A stretch of DNA of 64,000 nucleotides from Artemia franciscana (GCF_032884065.1 NW_027062879.1:1-64000); one strand, 5' to 3'; counted from the stretch's first letter, positions 36,371 to 48,960 are shown. Notes: generated by a model from the letters alone, not told the origin. Numbers and translations are program-made.

Positions 36371-37824
36371 CATAGAAAAGGGTGTAAAATATAGGAAATA
36401 TAGAAAAGGATGTGTGCTGGGGAGCTGATGAACTTATTCTTCATCTTCCTCCATGTAAACCAAGCCTGGATGATGGTGTTGCAGAGTCAAACTTCCTCTT
36501 TTATTGCCGAAAAATCAATTCTGTAAATATTTCGAAATTTCATTTAACTGAATTGAGATTTAACTGAATTGATATTAATCCTAACCCAATGATGTAGAAG
36601 TGGATAAGAAATTTTTATTCAGAGAAGGGAATTTTTTAGAGGAGTTTTACTTTGGGATAATTTTCTGGAGGAGATTCTCCAAAAGGTTGCTTTTTTTATG
36701 AAAATATTACACCGAGGAGGGGATTGAGAAAAGGGCCACCCATCTCATATACAAAATTATATACAGTCTTAGTCCCTTTCTAAGAGAATAATTAGTACCT
36801 ACGGCATGAATCAACCAATTCAAACCTCATTTTGCAGGTTGAATCATAGGTAGCGCAATAGTGCTGCCTAAGTAAAGAGCGATATAGGCCAAATGTTTTG
36901 TTCACTTTTTTTTCCAATTTGGTCTTAAGGCAGGACACTTCATACCGAAGCAATTTTTTAAAGAAATTTTGAGATGGCCATTTGTTGTCGCAGAAACTTC
37001 AAAAAAGCTCGTTCGATTGGAAATTGAAAGATCTAGTGCCCTTTTTAATAGTCAAAAGTGAATGGAGGGCAACAATCCCTCTCCACAAAGCCCATCAGTT
37101 CCCAAAACACATCTAACCAAAGTTTGAGTTAGCCATTTTATTCAGCGTAGTTGTAAGATCTGGAAATTATGTCTTTGAGGATGAAAACCCTCCCACAACT
37201 CTTGTCAAAAGGGTTGAGAGCTATGCCCCGAGGACATTTAAGGTTTATGTGGAAAGCGTGGTATTAACAACTCCATAGGGGGTTTATTTGATTGGAAATA
37301 AGATGTTCTAGCGCCCTTTTAATGGGTCAAAGCTATCAGGGGGCAGTTGCACCCCAAGTTTTATTTTCCAAAAATGCATCCGATAGAAATTTTGAGATAG
37401 CTATTTGTTCAAAAATCGTCCAAAGATCATGTAGTAAGGTCCTAGGGTAGACAGAATCCCACAGAGTCTGGTGGTAAGAGCTGTAAGTTATTCCCCAGGG
37501 GGCTAGTTTAAAAAAGTTGTTTCAACTGTAAGTTAGGATCAACATCACAAACTTTCAGTACGCGAGTTCTGAGTTCTTTATTTCACAATAAATTTCATAA
37601 GCAAAAAATTACTTCAAGACATCCCCCCCCATAAGAATCCATGGCCCAGGAAAGAACAGGGGTGAACAAAAATATCCAAAATCCAAAAAATCGAGTCGCC
37701 CATCTTAATAATCCCCAAAAATGACAAGCTAGGCAGGGGATAGCTCATGATTTCACAACTCAATCAAATATCCAACTGAATCCAGAGACACCAACTCCAA
37801 CAAAAATGTTAGACTAAATGAAGC
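36371..37824. repeat. R1 repeat copies, no gene
   Basis: Two R1-like stretches at about 36940-37190 and 37220-37500 share 'caaagtttgagttagccattt' or 'gaaattttgagatagctattt'. An FB1 arm piece ('caactgtaagttaggatcaac') is near 37521. There is no coding signal. Confidence 0.5.
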
Positions 37825-38060
37825 CGAACTTACTTAATTGCAAAGGTCTTATGTGTAGTTGTAACAGAGTTGGAATGAGTTTTTTTGGACTACAATGAGG
37901 GATTTGGTGAATCTAAAGTAGACTTTACCAACACCAAAAGGGTTTATTGTAATTTTTGTGTCCTGGTTAGACACATAAACCTTATACCAGAATCAAACTA
38001 TGTAACTACCTTTTTCTGCATTGGCTGATGGATTACCGTGAAGATTACCACGAGGATTGA
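37825..38060 (-). repeat. Direct repeat unit, copy 2 of 2
   Basis: Partner of 36140-36370; the equivalent minus-strand frame is interrupted here. Confidence 0.55.
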
Positions 38061-38132
38061 AACTTGAGAAAGTCTTATAAGATTTTCCTTCACTCATATA
38101 AAAGCGTACCATTTAAAAAGTGCCACAATATA

Positions 38133-39106
38133 CGAGGCGTGTTTTTTTAATTAAGGTTTGTTTGAATGCAAGTACACAACGAAAAACTATTTCAAAAAAG
38201 TAAATTTATCTTCAGAAAGTTTATACTTTACTTGGTTTTTCAACAGAATTACCAAGTTTTTTGACACACTTATCATACCTCTCGAATAATTTTTAAATAA
38301 AGTCTTTATAAGAACTTGCCACCAGCTTCAATAAGCAAGAGTTCACTGCTGTTTTTAAGTCATCGTCATCTTTTTAATGGTTGCCACTGAAGTGGTAACC
38401 GGCTGAACTGTAGACGAAACTTGGGTTTCGCATATCATGCCCAAGTTGAGGCAACAGAACATGCAATGGAAAGACACAGACTCCCCTGAAAATTTGTAGG
38501 CCAAACATCTTCTCTCCCAGCGTAAAATCATGGCGTCGGTGTTTGGGAATAGACATGGTGTTTTCTTGGTCGACTTCGTGCAATTGAGGAGCCACTATCA
38601 GTGAAGCAACATACTGCCTTACCCTCAGAAAGCTCCGTAGAGTGATTAAAAAAAAAACAAACAAAAAAATACATGGCATACTGACAAATGAAATTGCCCA
38701 TCTTCATGACAATGCAAGATCTCACACTGCTGGTCAGACCCGTAATTTGTTGGAGAGTTTTGGCTGGGACGTTTTAGATCACCCACAATGCAGTCCTTAT
38801 CTTACGCCGATTGATTACTATACGTTTCTCCACCTCAAGCAATACCTCAGTGGCAAACGTTACAATGATGATGACGACATAAAAACGGAAGTAAATTCCT
38901 GATTTTATACCTGGTTTTATCTAAGTTTTTATACAGAGGTTACTTTAAATTAGTTGAGAGGTATGATAAGTGTAACAACAAACTTGGCAATTATGCTGCT
39001 AAATAGAGTAAAGTTTGTACTTCTTGAAAATAAGTTTACTTTTTTTTAAATCATAATTGATTGTGTACTTATGATTAAATGAACCTTAATTAAAAAACAA
39101 ACCTCG
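38133..39106 (+). mobile_element. Rearranged mariner element (974 bp) with TA target duplication
   Basis: The ends CGAGG...CCTCG are inverted repeats of about 30 bp flanked by TA on both sides (38131-38132, 39107-39108), the Tc1/mariner hallmark. 38385-38900 (plus) encodes transposase pieces. 38200-38380 read on the minus strand instead encodes the C-terminal end (DDDLKTAVNS-like, RYDKCVKKLGNSVEKPSKV-like). The left end is thus an inverted copy of the 3' part, and the original 5' end is missing. Confidence 0.85.
38385..38902 (+). pseudogene. mariner transposase remnant (DD34D)
   Basis: In the plus direction DETWVSHIMPKLRQQ begins at 38413, then SQRKIMASVFGNRHGVFLVDF in a stop-interrupted frame. 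After a shift come AHLHDNARSHTAGQTRNLLE, HPQCSPYLTPIDYYTFLHL and GKRYNDDDDIKTEV (38642-38902). The three catalytic aspartates (DETW, HDNA, IDYY) are still recognisable; mariner transposases use this DD34D triad to cut at TA sites. The N-terminal DNA-binding domain is absent and stops and a frameshift break the frame. The minus-strand ORF at 38374-38679 lies over it and is a shadow. Confidence 0.88.
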
Positions 39107-39108
39107 TA

Positions 39109-39734
39109 TTACAATTATATGTAATGTCTACAAAATTAATTATTTGTAAATTATAAGTAATTATATTAATTCAATAAAAATAAAATACCCAAAATATTAT
39201 AGCTATGAAGGCTTTGTACCGAACCAGAAAACATCTACAGACATATAGAAAGGATCTTACTTTCAACAGAAAATTGTATTTATATCCACATACCCGCAGG
39301 AAATCCCTACAGGTAGGGATTTCTTCAACCCGATACAATACAAGTGAGTTTGGAGGTGGAACGTTTAAGGGTGTAAACCAGCCTCATTTTACCAATCATA
39401 CAAATAAAAACCATATCGTACAAATACAAAAAAAATAGGGCAATGTAAAATATTTGATAAGATCACTATGGAATTGAAGGTGTGTGAAAGAAAATAAACC
39501 AGTTCTAGAACATGAAACGTCTAGTGACGAAATGATTACATTGAAATAACAGATTTTCATAGTTTGATCTTCTTTCAGATGTGGGCAATTAAATCCGGGC
39601 CTTTGGACCTGTGTCCCTCCCCGGATATTATCTCCAGATTCAATACCTACATATCAAACCATTTCTGTTTTTCCTCTTCTTAGATATACTCGAACCCCTG
39701 CAGTGTGTTTTTATTTTATGACTGCTAAATAATA
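39109..39734. other. No gene recognised
   Basis: AT-rich; the 77-codon plus frame at 39205-39438 has no recognisable domain. Confidence 0.4.
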
Positions 39735-40070
39735 AAAAAAACTTTTCGACTGAAAGTAAGGAGCAATATAATTATTTGAAACGAACAGAAGTTATTATAT
39801 ACATGACGGATGTTTCCCTTCCTCAGCACATGACTCTTCACCCTAAAATTTCGTAGCACTTTGAAAACGACTAAATATTTTATAATTAAACGACCTTCGT
39901 GCTTGAGGAGTTGTTCTTAAAGAGTTGGGACAAAATTTAAACTTTAGTGTAAAGAGCGAGGTATTGGAGAGGGGCAACACCCCTAATATATGTAATAATT
40001 TCTGTTTGTTTTAAGTTTCGATGTTGAAAAAACATTACTTTTCAGTTGAAAAAACTTGTTTGTTTTGAAT
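39735..40070. repeat. Fold-back element FB1, best-preserved copy
   Basis: The left arm ('cttttcgactgaaagtaagg' at 39742 to 'cctaaaattt' at 39850) is the inverse of the right arm ('aaactttagtgtaaagagcg' near 39938 to 'cttttcagttgaaaaaact' near 40056). Arms are about 115 bp and the loop about 85 bp. Sequence outside the right arm to about 40200 also repeats, inverted, the stretch left of copy 35645, so the full unit may be larger. Confidence 0.85.
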
Positions 40071-42229
40071 TTGTTTTCTGATTGTTTTTTAAATAGTACC
40101 TGGAAATATGGCTTCATTTCTATGGAAAAATCTCCCTTCACCACGGTAAGATCCTCTAAAAAATTCAAGCCCGGTGAAAATCTACCCTGAAAAATTACCT
40201 TTAACATCTACATGCGTAAAATTGAGTCGAGAAAGAGAAAGCAAGATATCTATAAAGAATTTTGTATATAAATTCTCCCCATAGAAAATTCCCCCAGCAG
40301 AAAATTGTCCCTGAAAAATGTATGCATACTTCTCAATAACAAATATGAGACGTAAACAATGGACAAGCGTTATGACTTAGACTTTTCCTCTTTGACCGTG
40401 TCTTTGTGTGTTTCAGCGGGGGGGGGGTCAAGTAATCCCAAAGGGCATAGTTTTTGGTCCTTCAACAATACTGAACAAAATAGCTGTCTTAAAATTTTGT
40501 ACAGATGATTTTGGGGAAAAAGTATGGGATGAGGAATAGTTGTCCTCCAATTTTTTTGTGACCTATAAAGTGAACTACGACTTCTAATTTTCGTTTGAAA
40601 GTTCTAGGATGCTAGGTCGATATAATTACCCCTTGGGAAAAACCTCTCCAGCAGGATTCTGATGGTGGTATTTTATGGTGTTACTGATGGTCTGAACGCT
40701 GATGGTGTTAATCTGATGGCGGCATTTTCATTTAGATTCTTTGAATTTTAGTAGATGTTTTCCCCATTTTTAATAATCAGGAAAATTTTATCAGGCTCGT
40801 AGCCTCTGATGGTAAACACTAAACTTAGTGAAACATTTCCCACTTATCAACCATAAATATAAGCAATTCGCAATTTCTGTAACTTACCACGCTTGCCCCA
40901 GGAGCTTTAGTGGTTATGTCACCCATAGAGGTAGTCTTCAATCAAATATCTTTGGAGAAAGGACAGCTATGAGGGAAATGGGAGGCGGACTAGTATCCAT
41001 CCAACTACTGTTTAACATCATTCTTAACAAGCTATGAAATCTAAAAATTTATGGCCTTGGACGATTCTTGAGAAACTGGAGATACATAAATAGGATAAAC
41101 TGGATCAATATAGCATCTTTTGATTTAGTTTTACCTTAACACTCTTCCAGTTTTTACTTTCATACTCTTAAGCTTGCCAAACGTATCCAGAATAAAACAT
41201 ATCCCCTTTTCCAAATGATAAATCCTGCATTTAAAAAGTGACAAGCTGCATGATTTAAAATCCTTGCCTCGATGGGCTGTGGAAGCACTGCATCCCCAGG
41301 GGCATAGGTGTTAGACTTTTCAAGTGTTCTGAATAAAATCTCTATTTCAATTTTTTTCAGTAGTGGGGGAAAGGAGCATCTAAAAAGGGCAAGGGGCCTG
41401 GATACCCTCCGATTGCTATTTATATCCCCTGGAATTCTTGAACTTAATACTCTTTGCCGTTCCTAAGTTTTAGAGTTTTGGATAAAATGACAACCTCAAT
41501 ATTTGGAGAAAAAAGGGGCTTGAGAGGAGCTGGATGTCCTCCGAACATTGTTACTCTTAATGAGAGTAGGTCTACTAGAACTTTTAATTTTCAATCGAAT
41601 GAGCACCTTTCAAAGTTTATACCCCCAACCCTTCCGTATGAAGAGCCTCTGGTAAAAACAAGAAATAAAAGGTGAATCCGAATGACCAATGCTAGTGTAT
41701 TTACTCTAATTTGTATTGCTAAGATAAGGCAAGATGTGATTTATTTAAAAAAAATTGCTATTATCGACCCAGAAAGAGCATATCCTTACTTTAGCCGTCA
41801 TATAAACTCTAAAGCTTATACAACCACTCTATAAAACATCTTTCTTTCTTCTTATACTATCTTTCTATAAGACACCTTATACCTTAAGAGTAGGCAATTT
41901 GGGTGACTTATAGCTGTTCCTCTGGTGCCTGTACTGGGTTTTGTCAAGCACCACCGGCCTATTTGTTTGACCTTTGAACTATTTTGAACGAAATGGTTAT
42001 CTTGAAATCTTGATGGGATGCATTTTGGTAAAAAGGGGCAGGAAAGGGGGAGGGAGGAGCACTTTAGTATCAATCACCATAGCAAAAGAGGCAAAAACAA
42101 ATTTAACAGAACTATTATACATTTAACAAATTGAACATATCTCCTAACAAAATTCTCCTAATAATATTCTTTGATTCTTAGAAATTGAAAAAATGAAGTT
42201 GAATTTAGATTTTTATTGCTGGGATTGGA
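40071..42229. repeat. R1 repeat copies in minus orientation, no gene
   Basis: 40385-40650, about 41290-41620 and 41920-42070 resemble R1 inverted ('aatcccaaagggcatagttt', 'ccttcaacaatactgaac'). The short frames have no domain. Confidence 0.5.
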
Positions 42230-42239
42230 ATGTGTATGT

Positions 42240-42860
42240 ATGAAAGGATCACGCTTAAAATAGTCTGAAAGTTATTTGAATGGTAGGTTTATTAATGTTT
42301 TGATTGATGTCGCTTCTGTCCAAATTGCTGTAGCTTGTGCGGTCCCACAAGGCTTGGTCCTCTACTGTAATTAGTATATGTTGATACGATGATGTTTTGT
42401 CTGCCAGGTTCTTGTCTAATCTAGTTTGCTGATGACACTGCATTAATATTTTCTAGTCGGTGTTTACATAGTTTGAATCTGAAGGCTAGTCGCATTTTAA
42501 AAAGTTTTCATATTTTTACTAGTTTAAGCTTACTCTCTGTTAATATTGCGAAAATTAGTTTTATTTTATATTCAAGAGTAGCTGAGCCCTAGGATATCAA
42601 TGGAAACATTCTGTATATGAAGGAGCCAATGTTTTTAAGAGTGGCCGTTAATGGTAAATTCTTTGTTTAATTTATATGTTTTGGATGAAAATAAAAATGT
42701 CTATGTCTATGTCTAATGTTGTTGAAACAATAGTCACACAAGAAGTTCGAGCAATTCGATATTTGATCAATGTCTTACCATGACAAATTTTATTACTTTA
42801 TATAATGCTTTAGTCCACCCATAAATCTTATATGGATGTGTGTTTTGTTCGGACAGAAAT
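42240..42860 (+). pseudogene. LINE reverse-transcriptase fragment, inverted copy
   Basis: Plus-strand partner of 34300-34735, with degenerate 'gtcccacaaggcttggtcct' (PQGLVL-like) near 42340 and 'tttgctgatgacactgcatt' (FADDTA-like) near 42423. Stops and shifts break it. Confidence 0.8.
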
Positions 42861-44439
42861 TTTTATCGGACGATTTTGAGAAAAAAAGACGAGGGAGACG
42901 GCCTAGTCGCCCTTCAATCTTTTTGGTCGCTTGAAAGGGTGCTAGAACTTTTGATTTCTGTTAGAATGAGTCCTCTTTCAGTATTCTAGGACCACAAGGT
43001 TTATACGATTACCCCCGGGAAAAAATGACAACAACAAATAATTAACACGCATCCGTGAACTTTCTTCTAGAAAAAAAATTCAAAATTATACTTTGCTACA
43101 GAGAGGAATTTGAAACCTCTATAACAGGTTTCTCTGATACGCTCAATCTGATTCTGTCATTTTCATTTAGATTGTGTGATTTTTATGTGTTGTTTGCCCC
43201 TTTTTCGAAAATCAGATAAATTTTCTGAGTCTTGTAGCCTTTGATGGGCATAACAAAACTTAATGAAACTTACATATTTGATATCAGCAACATAAGCCGA
43301 TTCTTTTGATAATCGATTCCGATTTTAGAGTTTCAGCTAATATTAAGCCAGGTCGTTCAATGCGTTACCATGAACTGTTTGAACATCGTTCATCCCATTT
43401 AACACCGTCAAACTAACCATAAGGCTCTCATCATCAAATGAATACAACCTAACAGTATCTAAGGAAAGGCATTTGGACCTTTTTGAAAATCGGTCATAAC
43501 ATAGATGCCAATTCTCTAAAAGTATTGAAGCAACATTTTTAGATGGATGTTTAATGGCTTGATTTTAAGTTCCTGATCGTATCAACCTGCTTTCTGTAGA
43601 CTCATCTTAGCAATGCCAACAGAAAGTGCTGTTAATTTTATCAATATTAGTATTTTTCTTTTTGTCATTGCAGAATCCAAAAGTCTAAAAACATCAACAT
43701 ATTAATTAGAAAAGATTAAACTCTTTCTTTAATAAAACCCACTTTCAACCCTTGTAGACTCGACTATCATGACAGAAACTTTGTTTTATTTTAAAAAACA
43801 TATATTTTTTCTACTGAAAGTAAAGAGCATCATTAAAACTTAAAAGGTACAGGAATTAAAATAATTAAATTTATTTAATTAAAATTAAAGGTACTTTAAA
43901 ATTAAAGGAATTAAAATTAAAGGTACTGGTTCTTCTTAACCAGGTTGTATGGATAAACAAAAGTTTCTCGTTTCTTTATTATCTGAATCGGTGTCCAAAA
44001 GACTTTATAATCACTTTAAAAGAACGTCGCCTAACTGGAACATTCACTTAATCAGCAGACATTCCCCCCGACCTGAGTATAAATCTTAGTGATAATAATG
44101 GTTTTAAAGATTTACTTCTCCTAGGAAAGACTGAAACATTATTAATAATTATTTAAAATTTTTCAGTCCAAACGATATGCAAAGAAACTTTTTAAAACGG
44201 TGGAAAAACATTAAAAGAAAAAGAAAATAGACTTCACAGGGATGTTAACACAACTAGGCATACACATACGGACTTACAATGAAAAAGCAACAACAAAAAA
44301 CAAAGAAATGAACAAAAATATTTCACGAATCAATGAATCAAAAGGATAGGCACAGAATATTGGCAAAAAAATATAAAACGAATAAAATGGACTTTACAAC
44401 ACAAAATGGACTTGTCAACACCTCAATGGTTTAAATGGC

Positions 44440-46310
44440 AAAAGGCCAAAAATAAGTAAGACACTACAAGTCCTCACTAGTTTTGGAGGACAGAGAATCC
44501 CAACAACCGGTTTTTGCAGCCTCACCTGTTCATACACCAATGGATACAATTAAAAACAGCCCATCTTTGTAGTGAAAGATGCCCCCATACCAATTCTAGG
44601 CTTTGAAACTAGCAGAAAACTGAAATTAATCAAGCTGACAGTGACAGATGAAAACAAAATCCCAAAGTCGACCCCTTTCATGCAGGAATTGTAAGACCTT
44701 TTTCAAGGTATTGGACAACTTGAAGGAGTGTCGCATTACTCCTAAAGAAGGAGCAGAACTAAAGGCCATACGAGCCAGACGCATCCCAATAGCCCTTCAG
44801 GACGGATTCAAGAAAGAATTAGATATAATGGAAAAACTGAGTATCATCAAAAAAGTCTCTTACCCCATAGACTGGGTGAATGCAGCAGTTGTGGTCAAAA
44901 AGCGTGACAAAGCCTCCGGTATGCACCTACATGATTTAAATATGGCTGTCAAAAGACCCCACCACCCAATACCCACATATTACGACACGATATTGAAACA
45001 TTCTGGTGTTAATTCTTCAAAAAATTGGATGCCCGCCATGGATACTGTTTTCACACCCTTGATGAGGATTCATCTCAATTAACAATGTTCAACATACCAT
45101 ATTGTCAATACAAGTTCAAACGTATGCCGTTTGGTCTAATCTCAGCACAGGACGAATTCCAGAGATGCATGGAAGAGACATTTGAAGTTTTGAAAGGGTT
45201 CTCTGTCATAGTTGATGAAATCATCTTATCAGGAAAACCCATAGTAGAGCATGACGCCAGTGTTCGCAGATAGCTAATCCGGGGGGCACGCGAATAAGCT
45301 GTCAAATTCAACCAAGAGAAATGTGTGTTTGGACGCAAAAGCATACCGTACTTTGGACACATAATATCGGAAAATGGCATCCACCTAGATCCAGGAAAGG
45401 TCAGTGTACTAAAAGAAATGAGGCCCCCATTCACCGAAGAGTAACTCCAAACTGTACTATGAATGATGAACTATCTTGCACGGTATATCCCCAACCTCAC
45501 AGCGGCTTAAGTGGGAGCACCAACATGACACAGCCTTTACAAACATCAAAGAAGCCATCTGCAGTTCCCTTGCATCGTTTGATCCAACAGCAGGGAACAT
45601 TCAGGTATAAGTTTATGCTTCGAAGTTTTGGCCATGGAGCCACTCTCATTCAATAGGAGAAAAAAGTTTCTTTCACGTCATGTGCACTGAACGCCACCAA
45701 ACAGAACTATTTGCAAATAGAAAAAGAACTTTATGCCATTCTGTTTGGATGTATGCACTATCATGAATACCTCTAAGGCCGAAAATTCAGGGTGGTACCT
45801 GACCACAAGCCTCTCGAAGTAGTCCTGAATTAGCCAATGTCAAAGTCTTTACCAAGAATTCAACAAATGCTACTGAGAACCCAACCATACGACTTCACAG
45901 TATTATTCTGCCCAGGCAAAGATATCCTCGTTGCCGATGCTCTGTCGCGCCCATATCTTCTTGAAGAGGATACAGCAATGCAAAATGAAATTGAATCATG
46001 CATACACTCAGTGATGTTACTACTACCAATCAGCAACGGCAGACTCGAAAGTCTCAAACAAGAGACAATAGCAGACGCTCAAATGATTGTACTCGCTAAG
46101 ACCATTCAAAGGGGTTGGCTGGAAGCCAGAAGAAACCTCTCACCAAACATCAGCTCATTCTGGAATGTCAGACATGATCTAACAATCATAGACAAAATAA
46201 TACTAAAAGGAGATCTCCTAGTTATACCCGAGAATTCCCGCAAGGAAATCCTCAACTGCATACATGACATTTGAGCATCAAAAAGACTAAGCAGTGAGCT
46301 CGCTCAGTCG
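44440..46310 (+). pseudogene. Ty3/gypsy-type pol remnant, copy 1
   Basis: The reading begins inside the protease-RT linker and passes through several frames: RRIPIALQDGFKKELD, YPIDWVNAAVVVKK, LDEDSSQLTMFNIPY, KRMPFGLISAQDEFQRCME and then VIVDEIILSG, where the second catalytic Asp of the usual DD is Glu. An RNase H part (LNATKQNYLQIEKELYAILF-like, 45690-45760) and a connection region (45837-46274, FCPGKDILVADALSRP) follow. Intact elements use pol for reverse transcription and integration. No integrase or LTR is identified. Multiple shifts and stops make it dead. Same orientation as the copy at 53.1 kb. Confidence 0.88.
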
Positions 46311-47152
46311 TTTTTTGGCCAAGAATTACAAAAGACATTGAAGAGCATATCAGACACTGCTATGGATACACCTGATATATTTCAAATTAAGCCAGGAAAT
46401 ACCCCTAAGTTTCAAATTTTTCAGAGAAACGTTCATCCCAATTGAAAATTCCCCCAACTTCCGAAAATAATTCTTTACATTTCACAGTGAGAAAACTGCA
46501 AAAATAAAGTCCTTTTCCCGAAGGCTTTGTGGGTTATTGCCATCCCTAAAGATAAAGCTATAGAAATTTTTCAAACCCACTTAATCAAATAGGTATCTAA
46601 AGATTTTTATGGGGTGTTTTAGGGGGGATTGATGTGGGATGGGGTCTTATCAACTCCAGTCGTTTGATCGCTTAAAAATGGCTCAAATTGTTGGTTTTGT
46701 TAGAATGAGTCATCTCGTGGTATTTTAGGACTACTGGTTCAGTACAATCCCCCCTGAAAAAACAACAACAAAATAATAATAAGCACTCATCCGTGATCTT
46801 TCTTTTGGCTGAAAATATAAATTCCACATTTTTGTGGACCTTGAAACCTCTACAATACGATTTTTAGATTTGCTGAATCAAATGGCGCGATTTTCAAAAA
46901 AAAGACTAGACTTTTGGTGGATGTTTCTCCTTCTTTGAAAATCGGATGTCTTTAGAAAATAAACAAAAATGTTCAAAGAGAAAATTAATTAATTAATGAA
47001 CTTATAAAACTATAAAAGAATAGCAAAATAAAGAAGCAGAGTACAATAGGATCCGGCAAGACCACAGAAATTGTTATTGTAAAATATGAATTAGCACTTT
47101 ATCTAAGAATGAGTTGTTATATGATTATTAAGATTTAAATCAGAAGAATATT

Positions 47153-48450
47153 CTATCTTGGATATATCTCACTTATACGGTTTATCTTGTCACCAGTGTG
47201 CACTCTTTGGTGCCGAATCAAATGGCTTGACACAGAAAATTTTTTTTCACATATATCACACTTAAACGGTTTCTCATCAGTATTTTGTCTTTGGTGCTTA
47301 ATCAAATTGCTTGACTGAGAAAATTTTTTCTCACATATATCGCACTTAAACGGTTTCTCACCAGTATGCATTCTTTGGTGCGTAATCAAATTGTTTGACA
47401 CAGAAAAAGTTTTCCCACATACATCACACTTAAACAGTTTCTCGCCAGTATGTAGTCTTTTGTGGTTAATCATACTGCTTGACAGAGAAAAAGTTTTTTC
47501 ACATGTATTACATTTAAACGGTTTCCCACCAGTATGTAGTCTTTTGTGGTTAATCAAACTGCTTGACACAGAAAAAGTTTTCCCACATAAATCACACTTA
47601 AACGGTTTCTCACCAGTATGTAGCCTTTTGTGGTAAATCAAACTGCTTGACTGAGAAAAAGTTTTCTCACATATATCACACTTAAACGGTTTCTCATCAG
47701 TATGTAGTCTTTTGTGGTTAATCAAACTGCTTGACACAGAAAAAGTTTTCTCACATATATCGCACTTAAACGGTTTCTCACCAGTATGCACTCTTTGGTG
47801 CGTAATCAAATTGTTTGACTGAGAAAAGCTCTTGTTACACACGTCACAAATGTATTGCTTTATCTTTAAATGAACTTTTTTCAGTCTTTTTACTGTTTTG
47901 TGTTTCTTACCATGCAAGGGACTATTCAAATATATCTTATGATTGTCTAAGCTTTTTGCTTCAGAATCCAATTCGAATGAATTAAAACAAGCATTTGTAG
48001 AATGATTCTGTGTAACAGCTAGTGATGAACTTCCCTGTAGTTTTAACTCAGAGGCGCTTGGGGAAAAATTGCCATGAAAATTACCATGATGTGAGTCAAG
48101 TAAATGTTGACTCACATCACCAATACATTCACACAAACAAATAGGACATCTTCTTGTCTGTCCCATTTGGTGTTTCATAATATGAACAACAAAATTTCTG
48201 TATTCCCTAAATATTGTAGGGCAGATGTCACATTCTATTGGGGAAAGTTCTTCACAGCCGGTGTTGATGTGAAGATTTAGCATAAAAAACGATTTTTCTA
48301 CATTTCCACAGGAGCCACAACGCCAAATACCAGCTGTTAATTCATCAATATCCTTCTGTGTCAGCTTCTTCACATTCAAGATTGGTTTTGGGCCAAAGAG
48401 TTTTGGTTGATCCCCACCATCAGAACTGCACACAGTAAAATGAGTTATCT
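47153..48450 (-). CDS. C2H2 zinc-finger protein, main exon, right copy, intact
   Basis: The acceptor 'tactatag' (minus) is at 48451-48457 and the exon starts in phase 1: AG, then ITHFTVCSSDGGDQPKLFGP. The frame is open to TGA/TAG at 47153, about 433 codons. The N-terminal third has an atypical Cys/His region: WRCGSCGNVEKS, CDICPTIFREYRNFVVHIMKH and CPICLCECIGDVSQHLLDSH. A basic stretch (KKHKTVKRLKKVHLKIKQ) precedes eight tandem classical fingers with TGEKPF/TDEKPF linkers, from YICDVCNKSFSQSNNLITH to FKCDICEKKFSVSSHLIRH. Finger 7 ends in Asn instead of the last zinc-binding His (HQRQN). The short tail is GDKINRISEIYPR. It is predicted to bind DNA in the nucleus; the target is unknown. An in-frame upstream exon is proposed at 55744-55823. 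The plus-strand ORF at 47391-47636 is a shadow. Confidence 0.92.
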
Positions 48451-48960
48451 CTATAGTAAAAAAAAACTATTAAAAGTAAATAAGGTAAAAACGATTCAAT
48501 AATTGGACATCATAGCAATTAAAAATGAAAGTTGAAGATTTTATAACTGTTACCAGTTTGGGATCTACACTGCCTATCACTTTCGAATGAAACAAAAATG
48601 AAAGAACAAAACTTGAAATTAGTTTCACTTAATAGATGTATCAGAATTGGAATAATAACATACAAAATCGTTTTCAGATTTCAAACTTGAAAATCATACA
48701 GGATAAAAAAAAATTGAAAAAAGCTTGTATCATAGTCTCACTTTGAAAACTAATTTAACAGTAACATTCCATAAGTTATGAAGGTCATTGTACCAATAAA
48801 TTCGTAAACATCAGAAAATAATTATGTAGTTCTAAAAATTATGATCTACAGGGATAACTGCCCCCCTTTCCCCCTTTCACCGTAATTTCTGAACAAACTT
48901 GGGCTTAAACTAAATTGATTTTCAGCTTTCGTTTTTAGCCTACAAACATTTTTCATAGAC

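Larger units (their letters stand above)
42230..48960 (-). repeat. Right arm segment II of the large inverted duplication
   Basis: Inverted partner of 30780-34740. From 42230 to 43862 it mirrors 34740 back to 33687 (LINE fragment, R1, 'tcaacctgctttctgtaga' near 43597 versus the inverse near 33928). A gypsy remnant interrupts at 43862-46373. From 46373 to 48960 it mirrors 33445 back to 30780 with the zinc-finger exon. Confidence 0.88.

Noticed and set aside
38374-38725. Two minus-strand frames over the mariner
   Set aside because: The plus strand carries the transposase motifs DETWV and HDNAR; the minus frames are antisense.
47391-47636. 81-codon plus frame with repeated HLNGFSPVCSLLWLI-like units
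   Set aside because: Antisense reading of the zinc-finger linkers.
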